DNA of 64,000 nt from Gnetum montanum (GCA_015680685.1 MNCI01025305.1:252927-316926); one strand, 5' to 3'. Positions 47,835 to 59,552 are shown, numbered from the stretch's first letter. Numbers and translations are program-made. The notes: generated by a model from the letters alone, not told the origin.

Positions 47835-49450
47835 TGTGAAACACCGTGAAAATTGCGAGTCGGCCTCAGGCAAAGATTCGCAATTCAGGCAAGGGCGCAT
47901 GTCGGAATTCCAGAAGGGAGAATAAGACAGAGCAACACCAAGAGGCATGTAGCATCAAGTCTTCAACTTCCTCTGCAGATTCCTAATCTTACTATGTTTT
48001 CTCTGTTTACACTATATCACGTGACGTAGCGTAATGGCGCTTAGCGTGATTCTGTTTAAACATAGTCCGACATCAGAAGGCTAGTTACTTTGGCATAGGG
48101 AGAAGTTTGAGCAGCGTAATATGCGACTTTTCATATATTTTGCTAAGTCTTTTGTTCAAGGCCAGGTTTACGCTCTATTACGCACGGCAGCGTAATGAGC
48201 TCCAAAACAGTCAAAGGCAAAGTCTAAGAAAGTGCGACTGCTCATCATACGCTCATCACGCAACGTAGCGTATCACAGCGTATTGCGTCCCCAAACTAGA
48301 CATCGTTTATGCTTCATTACGCACGGCTGCGTAAGCGAGCGTAAAACAGCTTGAATCCATTGTTTCCATGTTATATTACGCTCGTGCACGCAACACAGCG
48401 TGAATGAGCGTAATACAACCCAAAGACAGTTGAAACACGCCCGACGCGCATCTGCTCTTTACACGCACAATACGCAAATAAGCGTATTGTGCGTAGTCAT
48501 GAAGTTTGACACAAAATGGTCAGACCAACAGTACCCGAAACATTCGGGACACACGTCATCAGGGTTGCGCCTTTTCCACAGGACATCGCAGCCTATAAAT
48601 ACCCCAGTTGACAAAGATACACTGGAGCAAAGGCATTTTTATGAGCACTGGAGCACTTATCACATTTGAGCAGAGATACAGAGAGCAGCACTTTGGTGAT
48701 TGTTGACAGCATCACCTTTCGGCAGAAATAGAGCACAGTTCGCTTTGAGCACCGGCAACAGGAGTAATCGTTCTGCTGGGGAAGACAGCCTTCTCCACCA
48801 GCGACCATTGGGGGTCTGAAACAGAAACTACCTAAGGCGAAAAAAGCAGATCAAAGATCGTGAGATCATCTTGCACGGTTTGCAGACTCTATTGGTCAGA
48901 AACAGTTGATCAGTAGACGTCAGAGCTTGACCTTCCTTGCATCCTGGCTTTGGCCCACGAGGTAGATCAGACTTCTGTTTGGACAGTTTTCTTGTTGTTT
49001 TGTGCTTGCCTTACATCAAGTAATCGAGGTCTCCCCAGTGTAATGTGGTATACGAAATATACATTTTTCAAGTCAAAGCATAGATCTTGAAACTACGTTT
49101 TTCTCTTGTGCTAGCCTCCTCTTATCGCGTTTAGCGTTATCATCGTTGTAATACATCTACGTCATTTTCCCCTTGTTTTGCAATTCCTCGAATCAGATCG
49201 CTCCACGAAATATTCATAACCTTCATCGATTTACTGATTAGTAAGTCCCTGTCTGATCGACAAGACCGTTCAGGGTGCCATGGATTCGTTTTTCCAGCAT
49301 AGCCCTCGCACAGATCCATGGTTAAAACTGTGTACGTGGAATTTTTTTTGGTATTTTCCAGCTGCCTACGTTTTCCATCGTTACAGTTTTCTGGTGCTAG
49401 AAGGAGGGCTAGGCTCCGATCCGAATATTTCAGGTAGCTCTGTTAGTGAT
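47835..49450 (+). repeat. 5' LTR (and leader) of element 4
   Basis: The left edge is sharp (TGTGAAACACC). The right edge cannot be fixed because the partner LTR is not in the window and no primer-binding site was recognised, so 49450 is a rough limit. U3 is packed with TTACGC/GCGTAA words and inverted repeats; the TATA box is TATAAATAC at 48594-48602. Confidence 0.45.
48177..48493 (+). promoter_or_regulatory. three inverted repeats in U3 of element 4
   Basis: ATTACGC / 6-nt spacer / GCGTAAT at 48177-48196; TTACGC / 6 / GCGTAA at 48317-48334; and a 12-bp-arm version CGCACAATACGC / AAATAA / GCGTATTGTGCG at 48464-48493. Starts are 140 and 147 bp apart; the last lies 100 bp upstream of the TATA box. 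Likely regulator-binding or hairpin elements (inference). Confidence 0.55.
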
Positions 49451-49626
49451 CCATACCCTAAACCGTTGACGTAATACCTCTAGGGAAGTTTACGGTAAAT
49501 CGTGTAATATAGATCGGTCGCAAGGACGATTTCTTTGGAATCCTACAGGGTAGAAAGCCTATTCGTGCTTTTGTTGCCAGCCATTTCTTAGATCCGATTA
49601 CCAGTTATCATTAAGCTCATTGCTCA

Positions 49627-52376
49627 ATGGATTCCTTGTACACGACCACAACCGCCATGGTCCCTACCGATTTGGGTGCCACATCTGTGAACCCTATCGC
49701 AGTTACCAGACCAGCTCCTAGCGCAACAGGATCTCAGGGGCCATTGCACCAATCATTGAGACTTCAGGGAATACAATTTTATATGTGTTAAGATCCAGGC
49801 GAAGCTAGCTCTTAGCCGAGCCGACGTTGAAGCGAAACGAAACTTTGAGGTGGTCCACTGAGGGGGCCATGATTTGAAGCTAACAGCTTACGACATTATT
49901 CCCTTGACCGAACATCAACATGAACTCATCACACAGTTGGTCATGGCCAAGAGTCAGGCTGCATAGGCTATGGTTGAACCCCAGAATGGGGAGGAGGAGG
50001 AGGACGAATTGGCAGCCCAGTCGGAACATTCGTTCCATACTCTGAGCCCCCATACATATGTAAATCCCCTATTTCCTTTCAACGGAGAGGCCGCCTCTCT
50101 TAACACAGCCATGACGACGTAGATGCACATCCCTGCTCTTACGCAGGCCACTGCGCAGCCGTCTGGGCTGCAAGTACAAGTACCCCATAATAACGTGGGG
50201 GCGGTTTCATCACCGTGGGTACTTAGCATCCCAGTGGTGGTCCCGGCGACCGTTGCGCCCCATTTCATCCCTCAGATACAACCTCACACCATTTCAACAA
50301 CTCGCCCAATGCAGATTTTACCACCCCCACCCCCTCCAACTCAACAGATCACCACAGCTATTCAGCCATAAACATACGTCCAACAGCCTGCCGCAAGTCA
50401 GTGGGCCAACCTTACAGTGCAACACAACCAGTCTACGCTGTATGGTGTGCAACCCTCCGTTGCACCTGCAACGCAAGTTCCACAGGTGGTCCCGTAGCAT
50501 ATCTATCCTTATCTTACGCAACAGGCGGCAGCTAACCCCTCTTCGCAAACCAGTGGGTGGTGGTCTTCACATGCCCCTCCGCCTGCAGGGATCCCCGTCC
50601 CACAAGCAGCCAGCCAACCTCTCCCGTCGTTTCCGTTCCCTAGTGCCGCCCTCCTAGTCCAACCTCCTATGCCTTCTGCACAGACACCTCCATCAACAGG
50701 TCTAGACCAGGCCTTCCAACTTATACAGACTCTCACCGAGGAGGTTCAACGCCTCAAAGCCGTTGGTTCTGATACCATTTAGATCATGGACTTTTACCAG
50801 GATGATCCAATTAGCATAGCGGTCCCTATGCTGTCGTTGCCGCCAGGGATGTCCCTACCTCATTTCACCAAGTACAATGGAGAGGGAGATCCCAACGCTC
50901 ACTTGGTCACGTTTAGGTCTGAGTCCTTGTTGTTGCAATAGTGGCCACACACCATCATCCGAGTCTTTGCAATGTCTTTAACAGGGAAGGCTTTGGATTG
51001 GTACCGAGCCCTCCCATGCTCTTCCATATCAACCCTGGAAGAGCTGCTGACCCAATTTGTGACCCGCTTCAAATACAACTTGAAATCGGAAGTCACATTG
51101 GATCAGCTCATGGGGGTGAAACAAGACCCGCTCGAGCCTATCCAAAATTTCATACAGCGCTGGAATGCTACCTTGAATGAGATTTGCGAGCCGATCGCAG
51201 ACTCACATCTGCTGGCTATATTCAAGGGAGCAGTCAACGACTTTATTAAGTCAAAACTGTATTATCTTTCCCCCAACTCTCTACACTAGGCCTTCGCTCA
51301 AACTAGAAGCATCCAAGATGCTGCGGAGGCCAGCAAGGACCCGGCGTATGTCGCCTATAGGAACGCACACAACAAGAGCAAAGATAAGGGTAAAGCAGCG
51401 ATAACGACAGTAGCTGCGATGACTAAAGGTATGAAGACTAAGAACAAGAAGGCACCCACGGCACCTCTTGAAACCACGGCTGGTGCCGGCACCAACCAAG
51501 ACACAACTGCCCCTGAAGGGCCCCCCCAGCCTAAGCCAAACTTTGAGTGTAAGGATCGCTCAAAGTACATGGCATTACCTGTAAAGCATTCCGAACTACT
51601 GAAACAACTATTAGGGGCAGGGCACATTCAACCTAAGAAGGTGTCCGAGGAAGCTATGAAGCGTCACAGATGTCATTGTGAACTGCTGAAGAACCCTTCT
51701 TTAGCCTTACCTAACAAACCATCAGTTTTGAGATCTTTCAGGCTGGACTGTTTCTGTGACTACCACCAGCTGTGTGGTCATGATACGGATTACTGCTAGG
51801 TGTTGAAAGATGACATTCAACGTATGCTGGATGATGGTTCACTTAAGTTAGACGGCACCAACCTGACACGTCCAGAAAACCAAACATTGCACGTATATAA
51901 GGACCCATTGAATGCAAATGATGATCCTTATACAATGACTGTGGTAAGTACGGACGGTGAGAGGAGGGAACCGCCAAAACAACCTTTTGTTTTGCGTGTC
52001 CCTGCCAGCTCACAAAGGGGACCAACCATTTCATCGGTAGCCAGTGGGGTCTCGAGGCTACCTTTCATTATACGGGCACCTTCTTGGATACACCCTCAGT
52101 CACGTAGCGACAGTCAAGCCGCGGCCTTGTTCGCGCCCATGCCTAAGGCGCCCTTTATTATCAGGGCGCCAAAACCACAGGCTGCTCCTCTCACGCAGGG
52201 GCAGACCTCCAACCAAAAGCGTCAACCATCACCTCCCAAACGAAAGGGAGAGAACACATCAGTTAACGCAACGAAAGACCATCTTACGCTCGGCTTCCCT
52301 AAGCCTAGGCCCCTGGCCTCTGCGCCTTCATCTACGCCTCAGAAGCAGGATAAATGTGCAGAAACATAGCCACCTT
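49627..52376 (+). pseudogene. gag of element 4 (Tat-type)
   Basis: Start near ATG 49627, with a frame shift near 49790 and then one frame. Pro/Gln-rich segment (50100-50700). Gag domain 50860-51290: HFTKYNGEGDPNAHL, SLTGKALDWYRALP, EELLTQFVTRFKYN and a NATLNEI stretch. Downstream a zinc-binding type motif CDYHQLCGHDTDYC (about 51755-51798), the C-x2-H-x(4-5)-H-x4-C pattern of Tat gags. Then a linker to the protease in the same frame. Only a few TAG stops interrupt it. Builds the particle and packages element RNA. Confidence 0.75.
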
Positions 52377-52402
52377 CTCTTGGCAAGAAAAAGAGCAACC
52401 CT

Positions 52403-53380
52403 TTGACTGACATTGTTCCACCTCGAGAGATCTGTCTCTTGGGCCGAATGGAAGAGGACAAGGGGGAAAAACAACCTAGTCGAGAGAAGGACCTCCTCGA
52501 TGCATTTACGCAAGTTAAACAGGCTCTCAAACAAAAAAATACAACTCTGAGCCTTTATGACCTACTTATGATGTCTCGAGAGCATCGTGAGGCTATGGTT
52601 CGCATGCTAACATACATATCAGTGGATGAAAGCTTGCCAGCGGAGGAGGAAGCGATACATGCTGTCATGTTTCCTTCCGAAGCTGAGCAACCTACGCCTA
52701 CCTCGCTGACCTTCCACGACGAGTCTATCAAAGACAATCCTGAGAAAGGTCAGGTCACAACTGAACCTATGTTCATCACCATCCGGGTCGGTCAATACCG
52801 GATCCGGAGAGTGCACGTAGACGATGGCGCAGCTACCAACGTCATTCCCTATTCCATCATGGATAGGTTGGGTCTGGTCGACCAGATCACGCCCACGACG
52901 ACGGCTTGCGTAAAATTGTTCAACGGGGCATGAGTTCAAGTTAAGGGGACGGTGTGTATTGAGTTTGTGGCGGGGGATCAATTCCCAACAGAGGCCACTT
53001 TCTTAGTCGTCAAGGAGATGCCAGGGTTCAACCTGATCTTGGGGAGGTCGTGGTTAGCCCAACTGAGGGCGGTTTCATCACCAATACACCAAGAGATACA
53101 CTTGCCCTATGCTGGAGGGGAAGTTATGATACGCGATGACGAAATCACCCCCAGGACCGTCAATAACATTGAAGAAGAACGGGGTTCAGAGATAGAAACG
53201 ACTGATGATCAAACCTGTCTCCGAATCCCTCAACAAACTGACAACCATGATGATGGTCTAGCTTGGGCCGACCTGCCATTTCCGGATGGCAACATAGAGG
53301 AGTCAAATCATAAGTCTCCTCGCCCTTACGCAACGCTCAACGTAAAGGCCATCAAGAGGCAATTGCGTATTAATGGTTGA
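52403..53380 (+). pseudogene. protease region of element 4
   Basis: In frame with gag. VHVDDGAATNVIPYS (near 52810-52860) is the retropepsin active-site region, D-D-G where D-S/T-G or D-N-G is usual; the FNLILGRSWL block follows (near 53030). One TGA (CGA-type) stop interrupts at 52931. The frame ends at 53380, about 5 kb before RT. Confidence 0.75.
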
Positions 53381-53557
53381 ACGATGGTCCTTGCATATGT
53401 TATCATATTTTGGTAAATTATCGCGGCTTGTACTTAGCCATTTTTTTTGTTTCATACATTTTTACGCTACATTCGCTTTCGGTGTTTACGCTTGTCATTA
53501 CTTATGCTATTCGATTTACTGTACTCATATTATTTACGCTTTCTATATCACACAGTC

Positions 53558-53800
53558 GGCCCGAAATGGCCTTAAAATAGTCATGGCCCGCAACGGCCTT
53601 AAACTAGTTACACAAAATAGTATATCATTATCATTTATGCGTATTACGCTTAGGCCCGCAATGGCCTTAAACTAGTTACACAGGATTGCACGCTATGACT
53701 ATTCATGCTTGATTACGCAGGCACGGCCCGCAAAGGCCTTAAACTAGTTGCTAGTTCACGTAGAATCATATGACGGCCCGCGATGGCCTTAAACTAGCCA
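53558..53800 (+). repeat. five GGCC...GGCC repeats in element 4
   Basis: Copies start at 53558, 53585, 53653, 53725 and 53775. Each reads GGCCCG, three or four variable bases, then GGCCTTAAACTAG (first copy GGCCTTAAAATAG). Spacers of 4-50 bp. It lies just downstream of the protease and of the 3' end of the antisense gene. Confidence 0.85.
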
Positions 53801-56800
53801 TTACATTCTATGATCATAACTTGGGCTAAATCCTTACTAATTACGTTCACGCTGTAAAAGCATAAAAGCCAAAAAAGATAAAATCATTGACATTTAAAAC
53901 ATCCACCAGGTCTTATAACGCTTTTTTTCAGTCATTCATAAAACAATACTTCACTTTACCATCAATAAAATTATGCGTAAACTACAATTACGCATTTCCT
54001 CTACTGCCACTGTTGCCAGTGTCTCTTAAGTCCGGATCCAGCCTTAATGGATCGTCCTCCAGTGGGCCGTCGTTTCTAGGAATTATTCTTTCATGAAGAA
54101 TTTCCTCTTCATGAGGTCCTCGTTCCAGCACCGGCTCCACGGGAGGACGCTCTTCATCACTACGTTCCTCCTCTTCCTCTGCTTCTTCCTCGGCTTCTTC
54201 TACTTCTGCTACTTCCTCTGCTAACCCCTCGGCTGGCTCGTCTTCCCTATCCTCTTCCGGCACCTAAATACAAATGACATCAAAGTTAGAATAGGCAACA
54301 TAGTCGAAAAAACTTTAGATTTAGTCATGTAGAAGCTTACTCGCATTGGCCCTGCTTCCGCAGCAAAGGGAAGCTTCTCCAGGCTAGCCCACAGGCACTT
54401 CATAATCTCTTCCTCCGTTAGATCTGGCCACACATCCTCTCCCAAGGCAGCTCCAGCCTTCACTTTCCCTTTCTCCACGCTAGTCTAGCGAGGCGGATCA
54501 GGGAAGAACGTAGGGATTGTCCTTTGGCCCCCAGGGAGAGTCATCTCCCTTTCCGGGGACGCACTTACAGTCACCTGCTCTTCAAACTTCTTGAAGGCTT
54601 CGGATGCTCCGATGACATCCAGGAAGACTTCCAGGGATTGGGCTTTGACGGCAGAATCGTGATAAAGTTTGCGATAAGCGATGCTGTCTCGCTTATACAG
54701 GTGTTTGTGGTCTTTCTCCTTTTGCCCTCATTCTTGCATGCATGCACAATAGTCCCTCTAATCCTGGCTTTTCTAAGCTAGGAGCTCTATCTGCATCCGC
54801 TGCTCTACCAACGCCTGACTGGTTTGTACGTTGTTTTTGACGGCGGTTCAATAACGGGAGTAATCGACAACAGCGGTACACCAGTCTTCATCCCCTATCG
54901 CTCGCGCCTGTAGGAAGTCGCACCGTGATCTTAAGTCTCCGACCTCTTTGGTCAGAGACTCAACCCTCTGCTTCGACCTCTGCAACCTTTTCCATAGATT
55001 TTCATTTATGCCCCTACTTTTCCATAAGGAGCGTGTCGAGCGTAACGCACATTTACGCATCTCCTCATAAATGTGACGTGGCACGACTGCTTCATCGGAT
55101 GGTGGCTCCACTGTGTCCAAATCAATGGGCTCCGTGGGATCCCATTGGAGGCGAGCTGCTAACAGAAACAACCATCAATGTTGGTGAGACATTACCACTA
55201 TGTAATATCACAAACTTACTACAACCATAACGTACCAGCTTCAGGTTCGACGCGCTCTAGGTGCTCGATCATGTCACTGACAACGCCTTCCATGAAGGTA
55301 AATTTATCAGGGAAATCTCTCCACGCTCTGTTCACAGCAACAGACGTGGATACATCCTCCTCCCCTGTAGCGTAATCCCGTTAGAAACTTCATCTATTTA
55401 CAGAATCCTGCAAACGTGCTAACACACACATTACCTCTACCGGTGACGGTGGCAACTCCGCCAACGTCTTTCGCCTCCTTTTCCCCTTCACGCACTTGAG
55501 TCTGTGCGTCGCTAGTTCTAGTAGCTGGGGCCTCCTCACGCACCGAGGCCTGTGCACGGCTCACGCTAACAGCTGGGGCCTCTTCTTCCTTAATTGAGGC
55601 CCCTTCCCCACGACTTAATACTACTGCCCTTGTCTCAGCGGTCAGTTCCTCTGTAATTCTCACTGGTCATATCACAACACCTTAGTATATCATTCCAAAC
55701 ATTTCAAACAAGCATTGCGTAATACGATTCCTTCACGCTTACCAGGTGGAGGCTTGCTCCGTTGAACTTTGATCACCACAGTTCGGCCTGCGCTGCTCCC
55801 AGGCTCCGCAGAGGCCTTGGTTATACGAAGCCTTTTGCTCCGAGCTGCAGGTTCCACGATTTCCTCCGCCAGACATTTTTCCCGTGAGGCGTCGCCAGTG
55901 TACGTAGGCATTATCCCACCTATACTGTCGGGGCCTTGCAGCCGAGACGCCGCCAAACCCTTGGTCGTTATAGACAGTGACTTCCTGATCCCTTCCGGCA
56001 GATCTTGCCCATGGGTAGTGCTGAGGATGTGGGTAACCCAAGGTCTGGACAGCTGGTCTCGGTCTTGCTGCACCCAGACCCCATTCCTTTGGACGACCAG
56101 AAACTCAGCAAAATGCCGAAGGCAAGCTATGAAGAAGGCGTAATGCACATTAAAATGAAACTCAAGCTTCTTGCGAAGCTTGATCATCTCGTTGCGCAGC
56201 CCCTTAGTGAAATAGTTTGCCCAATTGAATTGGGTCCCCTCTTCTAGAACCTCCTGCATAATACGGGTCTGTTCTACAGAAAAGAACTTCCCTTGCGAGA
56301 GAGTTTTGGGGAAAGTCTGGGCCCGAAAAAGGGGATAAAGTGTCTTGGCAATGCCCATCTGGAATCTTTTGCAAGGAAACCATTTAGTCTCCTTCGGGAC
56401 CCTCACCCACTCCTTTAGGCACTCCTGGAAGTCGAGGCTTCTCTTCGCCTTCTCGCTTACGGGAAAGCTGTCTGAGGGGACGCCAAATAGGTCCGCGAAG
56501 AGCTGAGCATCAATGTTAAAGCTTACGCGTACATTATGTACGTGCGTGCAAAAATGCTTTGCCTTTTCGTTGAAGGAGTTGACCAGGGTTAGCATTTCAC
56601 TGGCAGGGACGTCAAGAGTTGCAGCTAAAAATAGATGCATTAGCCCTGCTGCTCGGATCTTGGTGGTCACTGCGATTGGGGCCGTCGAGTGGTCGAGCCA
56701 GCGCTGTGCATCCCTGATGTCGCCATAGCGGAAAAGGACGGTGCTCGCCTTGCAGCTGGAAATCGTAAGGGTAATCTCTCGGGATTCCCTGACTGAACAG

Positions 56801-57290
56801 CATAAAATACAAATCAAACTAAAACACTATTATGCAACGCTCACAATTTTGCAACTATACTACGCAATAATCGGCTATACAACAACCTTACCAGGTCGAA
56901 ATGGCAGGGGAAATGACGGAAGGTTCCTCTACACGTCCTCAACGGTAAGGGGTGGATCTAAGGTCCAATCATTGTGCAGCCACCCGAGTCTCTGGAAATT
57001 CTCAAAAGCCCCAGCATAGCGGGTGGGGTACTCACGCATGTTGAAGCCAATCTGCCTTATAACACTAGCATGCACGTTGCTAGTTGAGGTAAATGCCATT
57101 ATTGCCGTTTCGGCCCATGATAATGCATCTCTATTCCCAACTAACCTGTTGTCATGAATAAAAAACCTGTACCATACAACATAGGTTTATCTTACATTTT
57201 GCACATAGGCTTATCTTCTACTTCACATCGATGACAGACATATAACAATAACAAAAAAAAAACAATATACAGTTAATAAAATTCGCTTAC

Positions 57291-57740
57291 CCACCTGCGT
57301 AGTACACCGTGCCTTGTGGGTTCTGGAAATAGGTCGAGACATGGTGAGCCACGAATAACGTGCTATATGCATGATAACAACTGAACTGAGCCATTTCCCA
57401 GATCTAGTTTAAGCTCCTTAAGCCCCAGGCACTAAGTTGTCGGTCCTCGGGACGACCCGTATCGATGGCCCTGTCTGTCAAAAAGGCTAGAATCCATTGC
57501 GCAGAACCCGCCAGCAGGTGCTGTAGAAGGGCACCGGCGATGTCACCAGACAAATCAGACCACACAATGACGCTGTAGTTGCGTAGCAAGAACTGTAGAA
57601 ACTCCAGCGCACCCTGTCGAAACCATATGGCCTTCCCTTGCAACCGTGTTTACGAGGGAGGGACATTGGGGACGATGGGGTTTATACAACACAAAACCCC
57701 GACAATATCCAAGACAATCAAAACAGGCTTTAGCATAACG
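57291..57740 (-). other. HAD/FCP1-like phosphatase domain within antisense gene (exon 2)
   Basis: The hydrophobic strand then D-x-x-G-V-L (LDIVGVL), about 25 residues later FRQGALEFLQFLLRNY, then VIVWSD and, 30 residues on, DTGR, follow the order of plant NLI-interacting-factor-like HAD phosphatases (LDLNGLL ... RP-x(3)-FL ... VxVWSS ... TDTG). The first Asp (nucleophile) is kept. Two stops (TAA near 57645, TAG near 57403) interrupt it. Identification is by motif order only. Confidence 0.5.
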
Positions 57741-57792
57741 CTGTACAGAAAACCCAATACATACATTAACGCCTACATTTACATTTGCATGA

Positions 57793-57793
57793 N
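57793..57793. other. single ambiguous base
   Basis: An N within intron 1 of the antisense gene. Confidence 0.99.
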
Positions 57794-58144
57794 ATTTGAA
57801 ATCCACATTCACGCAAAAAAAAAATACCATGAAAAGTAGACATTGGAACAAACATAAACATGTAAGGAATGACCTACCGGTTCAAAGGCGTAGGGTCACA
57901 AACATCGACCAGTGCCTGCGAAACGCGCTCCAGATTTTCTTGCACCTCATCGATTTTGGCTAGTTTTGCATTCTTCCTTTTGATTTTTGGTGCCATTGCA
58001 ACAGCTTCAGAATTTTTCACAGTTTAACACTTGCAAACCTTCGCAAAATCACACGCTCTAATCCTCTACTCTTCCTTCTCTCGCTCAGCAACAGTTACGA
58101 ACTCGAATTCACAACAGCCAACAGCCTGTCCTCATCAAAAACTA

Positions 58145-58245
58145 CTTACTTATATGTGAGGATCACCGACTTGATATCCGATTTCAGCGGGACTTTCCTA
58201 AAACGGAACCTGAAAATCAAGATATTAATGCGGCTGATATCGCAC
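58145..58245 (-). promoter_or_regulatory. candidate promoter of the antisense gene
   Basis: On the minus strand a TATA-like ACATATAAGTAAG (58145-58157) lies about 150 bp before the ATG at 57996. Upstream of it are GATATC words (58171-58176, 58234-58239) and an AATATC-type word (58216). The pattern recalls the LTR and internal promoters of the Athila-like elements. Confidence 0.4.
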
Positions 58246-58419
58246 ATGCCATTGTCCGAAATGACATTAAACTACTACATCTTATCGCCTCGCAATCGGG
58301 TTGCATTAATTACAGCTTGCTTACAATATTCAAAATTCAGTTAGCCTTTCACGTTCAACGACATCACGTCACTTTCTCCTAATCATTTACGCACTTGGCG
58401 GTTTTGCAGGGTAGACGGC

Positions 58420-59552
58420 AAATGGACGTAACATTTTCAGCACCTCTAACTTTGACGGGCCCATACGGGAAGGTAGTTAGGCAATTTGACTCCATGCTAG
58501 TAGACGTTAACCCTCCTTTAGAAGGCGTAATCATAGCCGCGTTGGAGACGTACCCAGAATGGCCAGAATAGTCGACACGTACGCTAGACCTGGAGGTTGG
58601 AGATATAACCAAAGATCCCCTCAGTGAGGTCTCTATCGTTACGCATAAGGGTGAAGCCAAAACGCTTAAAGTCAGCTCTTTACTAGACTAAAAAATGCAC
58701 GATGCCATAAAACAGGTCCTGTAAGACAACATCACGATCTTTGCATGGTCATACGAGGATATGCCTGGACTAGACCCCAGGTTAATCCAGCATAACATCA
58801 TCTTAGATCCCTAGATTAAAGTAGTTAGGCAAAAAGCACGCAAAATTAAGCCAGAGATTGCGTTGGCCGTGCGTAATGAAATCACCAAACTGTATCAGGC
58901 TGGTTTCATTCGCGTGGTCGATTACTCGGATTGGGTGTCTAACATTGTAGTTGTCCCAAAGAAGACCAGAAGCATACACATCTACATAGACTTCCGGGAT
59001 TTGAATAAGGCCACAATCAAAGATAACTTCCCATTACCGAGTATCGACCAGCTAGTCGACACGACAGCTGGGCGTGCGCTTCTATCCTTTATGGATGGTT
59101 TCTCAGGCTATAATCAGATTCGAATCAACCCAGAACATCAATTGACCACGACATTCATGACGCCCTGGGGCACCTTTTGCTACACTATGATGCCTTTTGG
59201 TCTAAAGAACGCCGGAGCAACGTATCAGCGAGCCATGACATACATCTTCAGCGATTACCTCCTAGGAAGACTGAATGATTATGTAGACGATATAGCTGTT
59301 AAGTCTTTAAAGTCTGAGGATCATTCAGGATACCTGGAGTTAGTCCTTAAAAGATGCTCTAAATACGAGCTCCGGCTTAACCCAAAGAAGTGCGTATTCG
59401 GAGTCAAAACCAAACGCATGCTGGGGTTTGTGGTGTCGGAAGCTGGCATACGAGTTGACCATGATAAGGTCAAAGCCATTATTGAGCTAACACCTCCCAC
59501 GGACCTCAAGCAATTACGCGGGTTACAGGGTCGATTACAGTTTATACGCTAG
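58420..59552 (+). pseudogene. reverse transcriptase of element 4
   Basis: The frame opens after a TTTTGCAG acceptor-like site (58413-58420). N-terminal part FAWSYEDMPGLDP (near 58740) and IKPEIALAVRNEI; RT core with LSFMDGFSGYNQIRI (about 59090) and catalytic YVDD (59280); then LNPKKCVFGVKTKRMLGF. One frame to the stop at 59550, with a few TAG/TAA codons in the first 450 bp. Motifs and catalytic Asp pair intact. Confidence 0.85.

Larger units (their letters stand above)
53988..57996 (-). pseudogene. eight-exon antisense gene inside element 4 (HAD-like domain, coiled coil, acidic tail)
   Basis: Minus-strand exons: 57996-57878, 57740-57291, 57166-56892, 56792-55743, 55662-55435, 55364-55236, 55158-54341, 54263-53988. 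All seven introns (70-137 bp) have GT-AG ends, and the joins keep one frame of 3345 nt (about 1,114 residues). Exon 1 starts MAPKIKRKN. Exon 2 resembles FCP1/NLI-type HAD phosphatases: VLIVLDIVGVL, then EFLQFLLRNYSVIVWSD and a DTGR word; the second Asp of DxD is replaced. Exon 4 is open for 1050 nt, with an FNWANYFTKGLRNEMIKLR stretch of retroelement-ORF type. Exon 7 has a coiled coil; exon 8 is Glu-rich. About eight stops (exons 2, 3 and 7), all C-to-T type, suggest recent decay. Function unknown; a regulator of the element or a captured host gene are options. Confidence 0.7.

Noticed and set aside
49250-49320. Candidate primer-binding site GGTGCCATGG of element 4
   Set aside because: It lacks a TGG start next to a provable LTR end and no tRNA match could be confirmed.
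51843-52737. Minus-strand frames within gag-protease of element 4
   Set aside because: They overlap clear gag and protease motifs on the plus strand and have no recognisable content.
55769-56247. Plus-strand frames opposite exon 4 of the antisense gene
   Set aside because: They are shadows: no domain, while the opposite strand is open for 1050 nt with matching splice sites.
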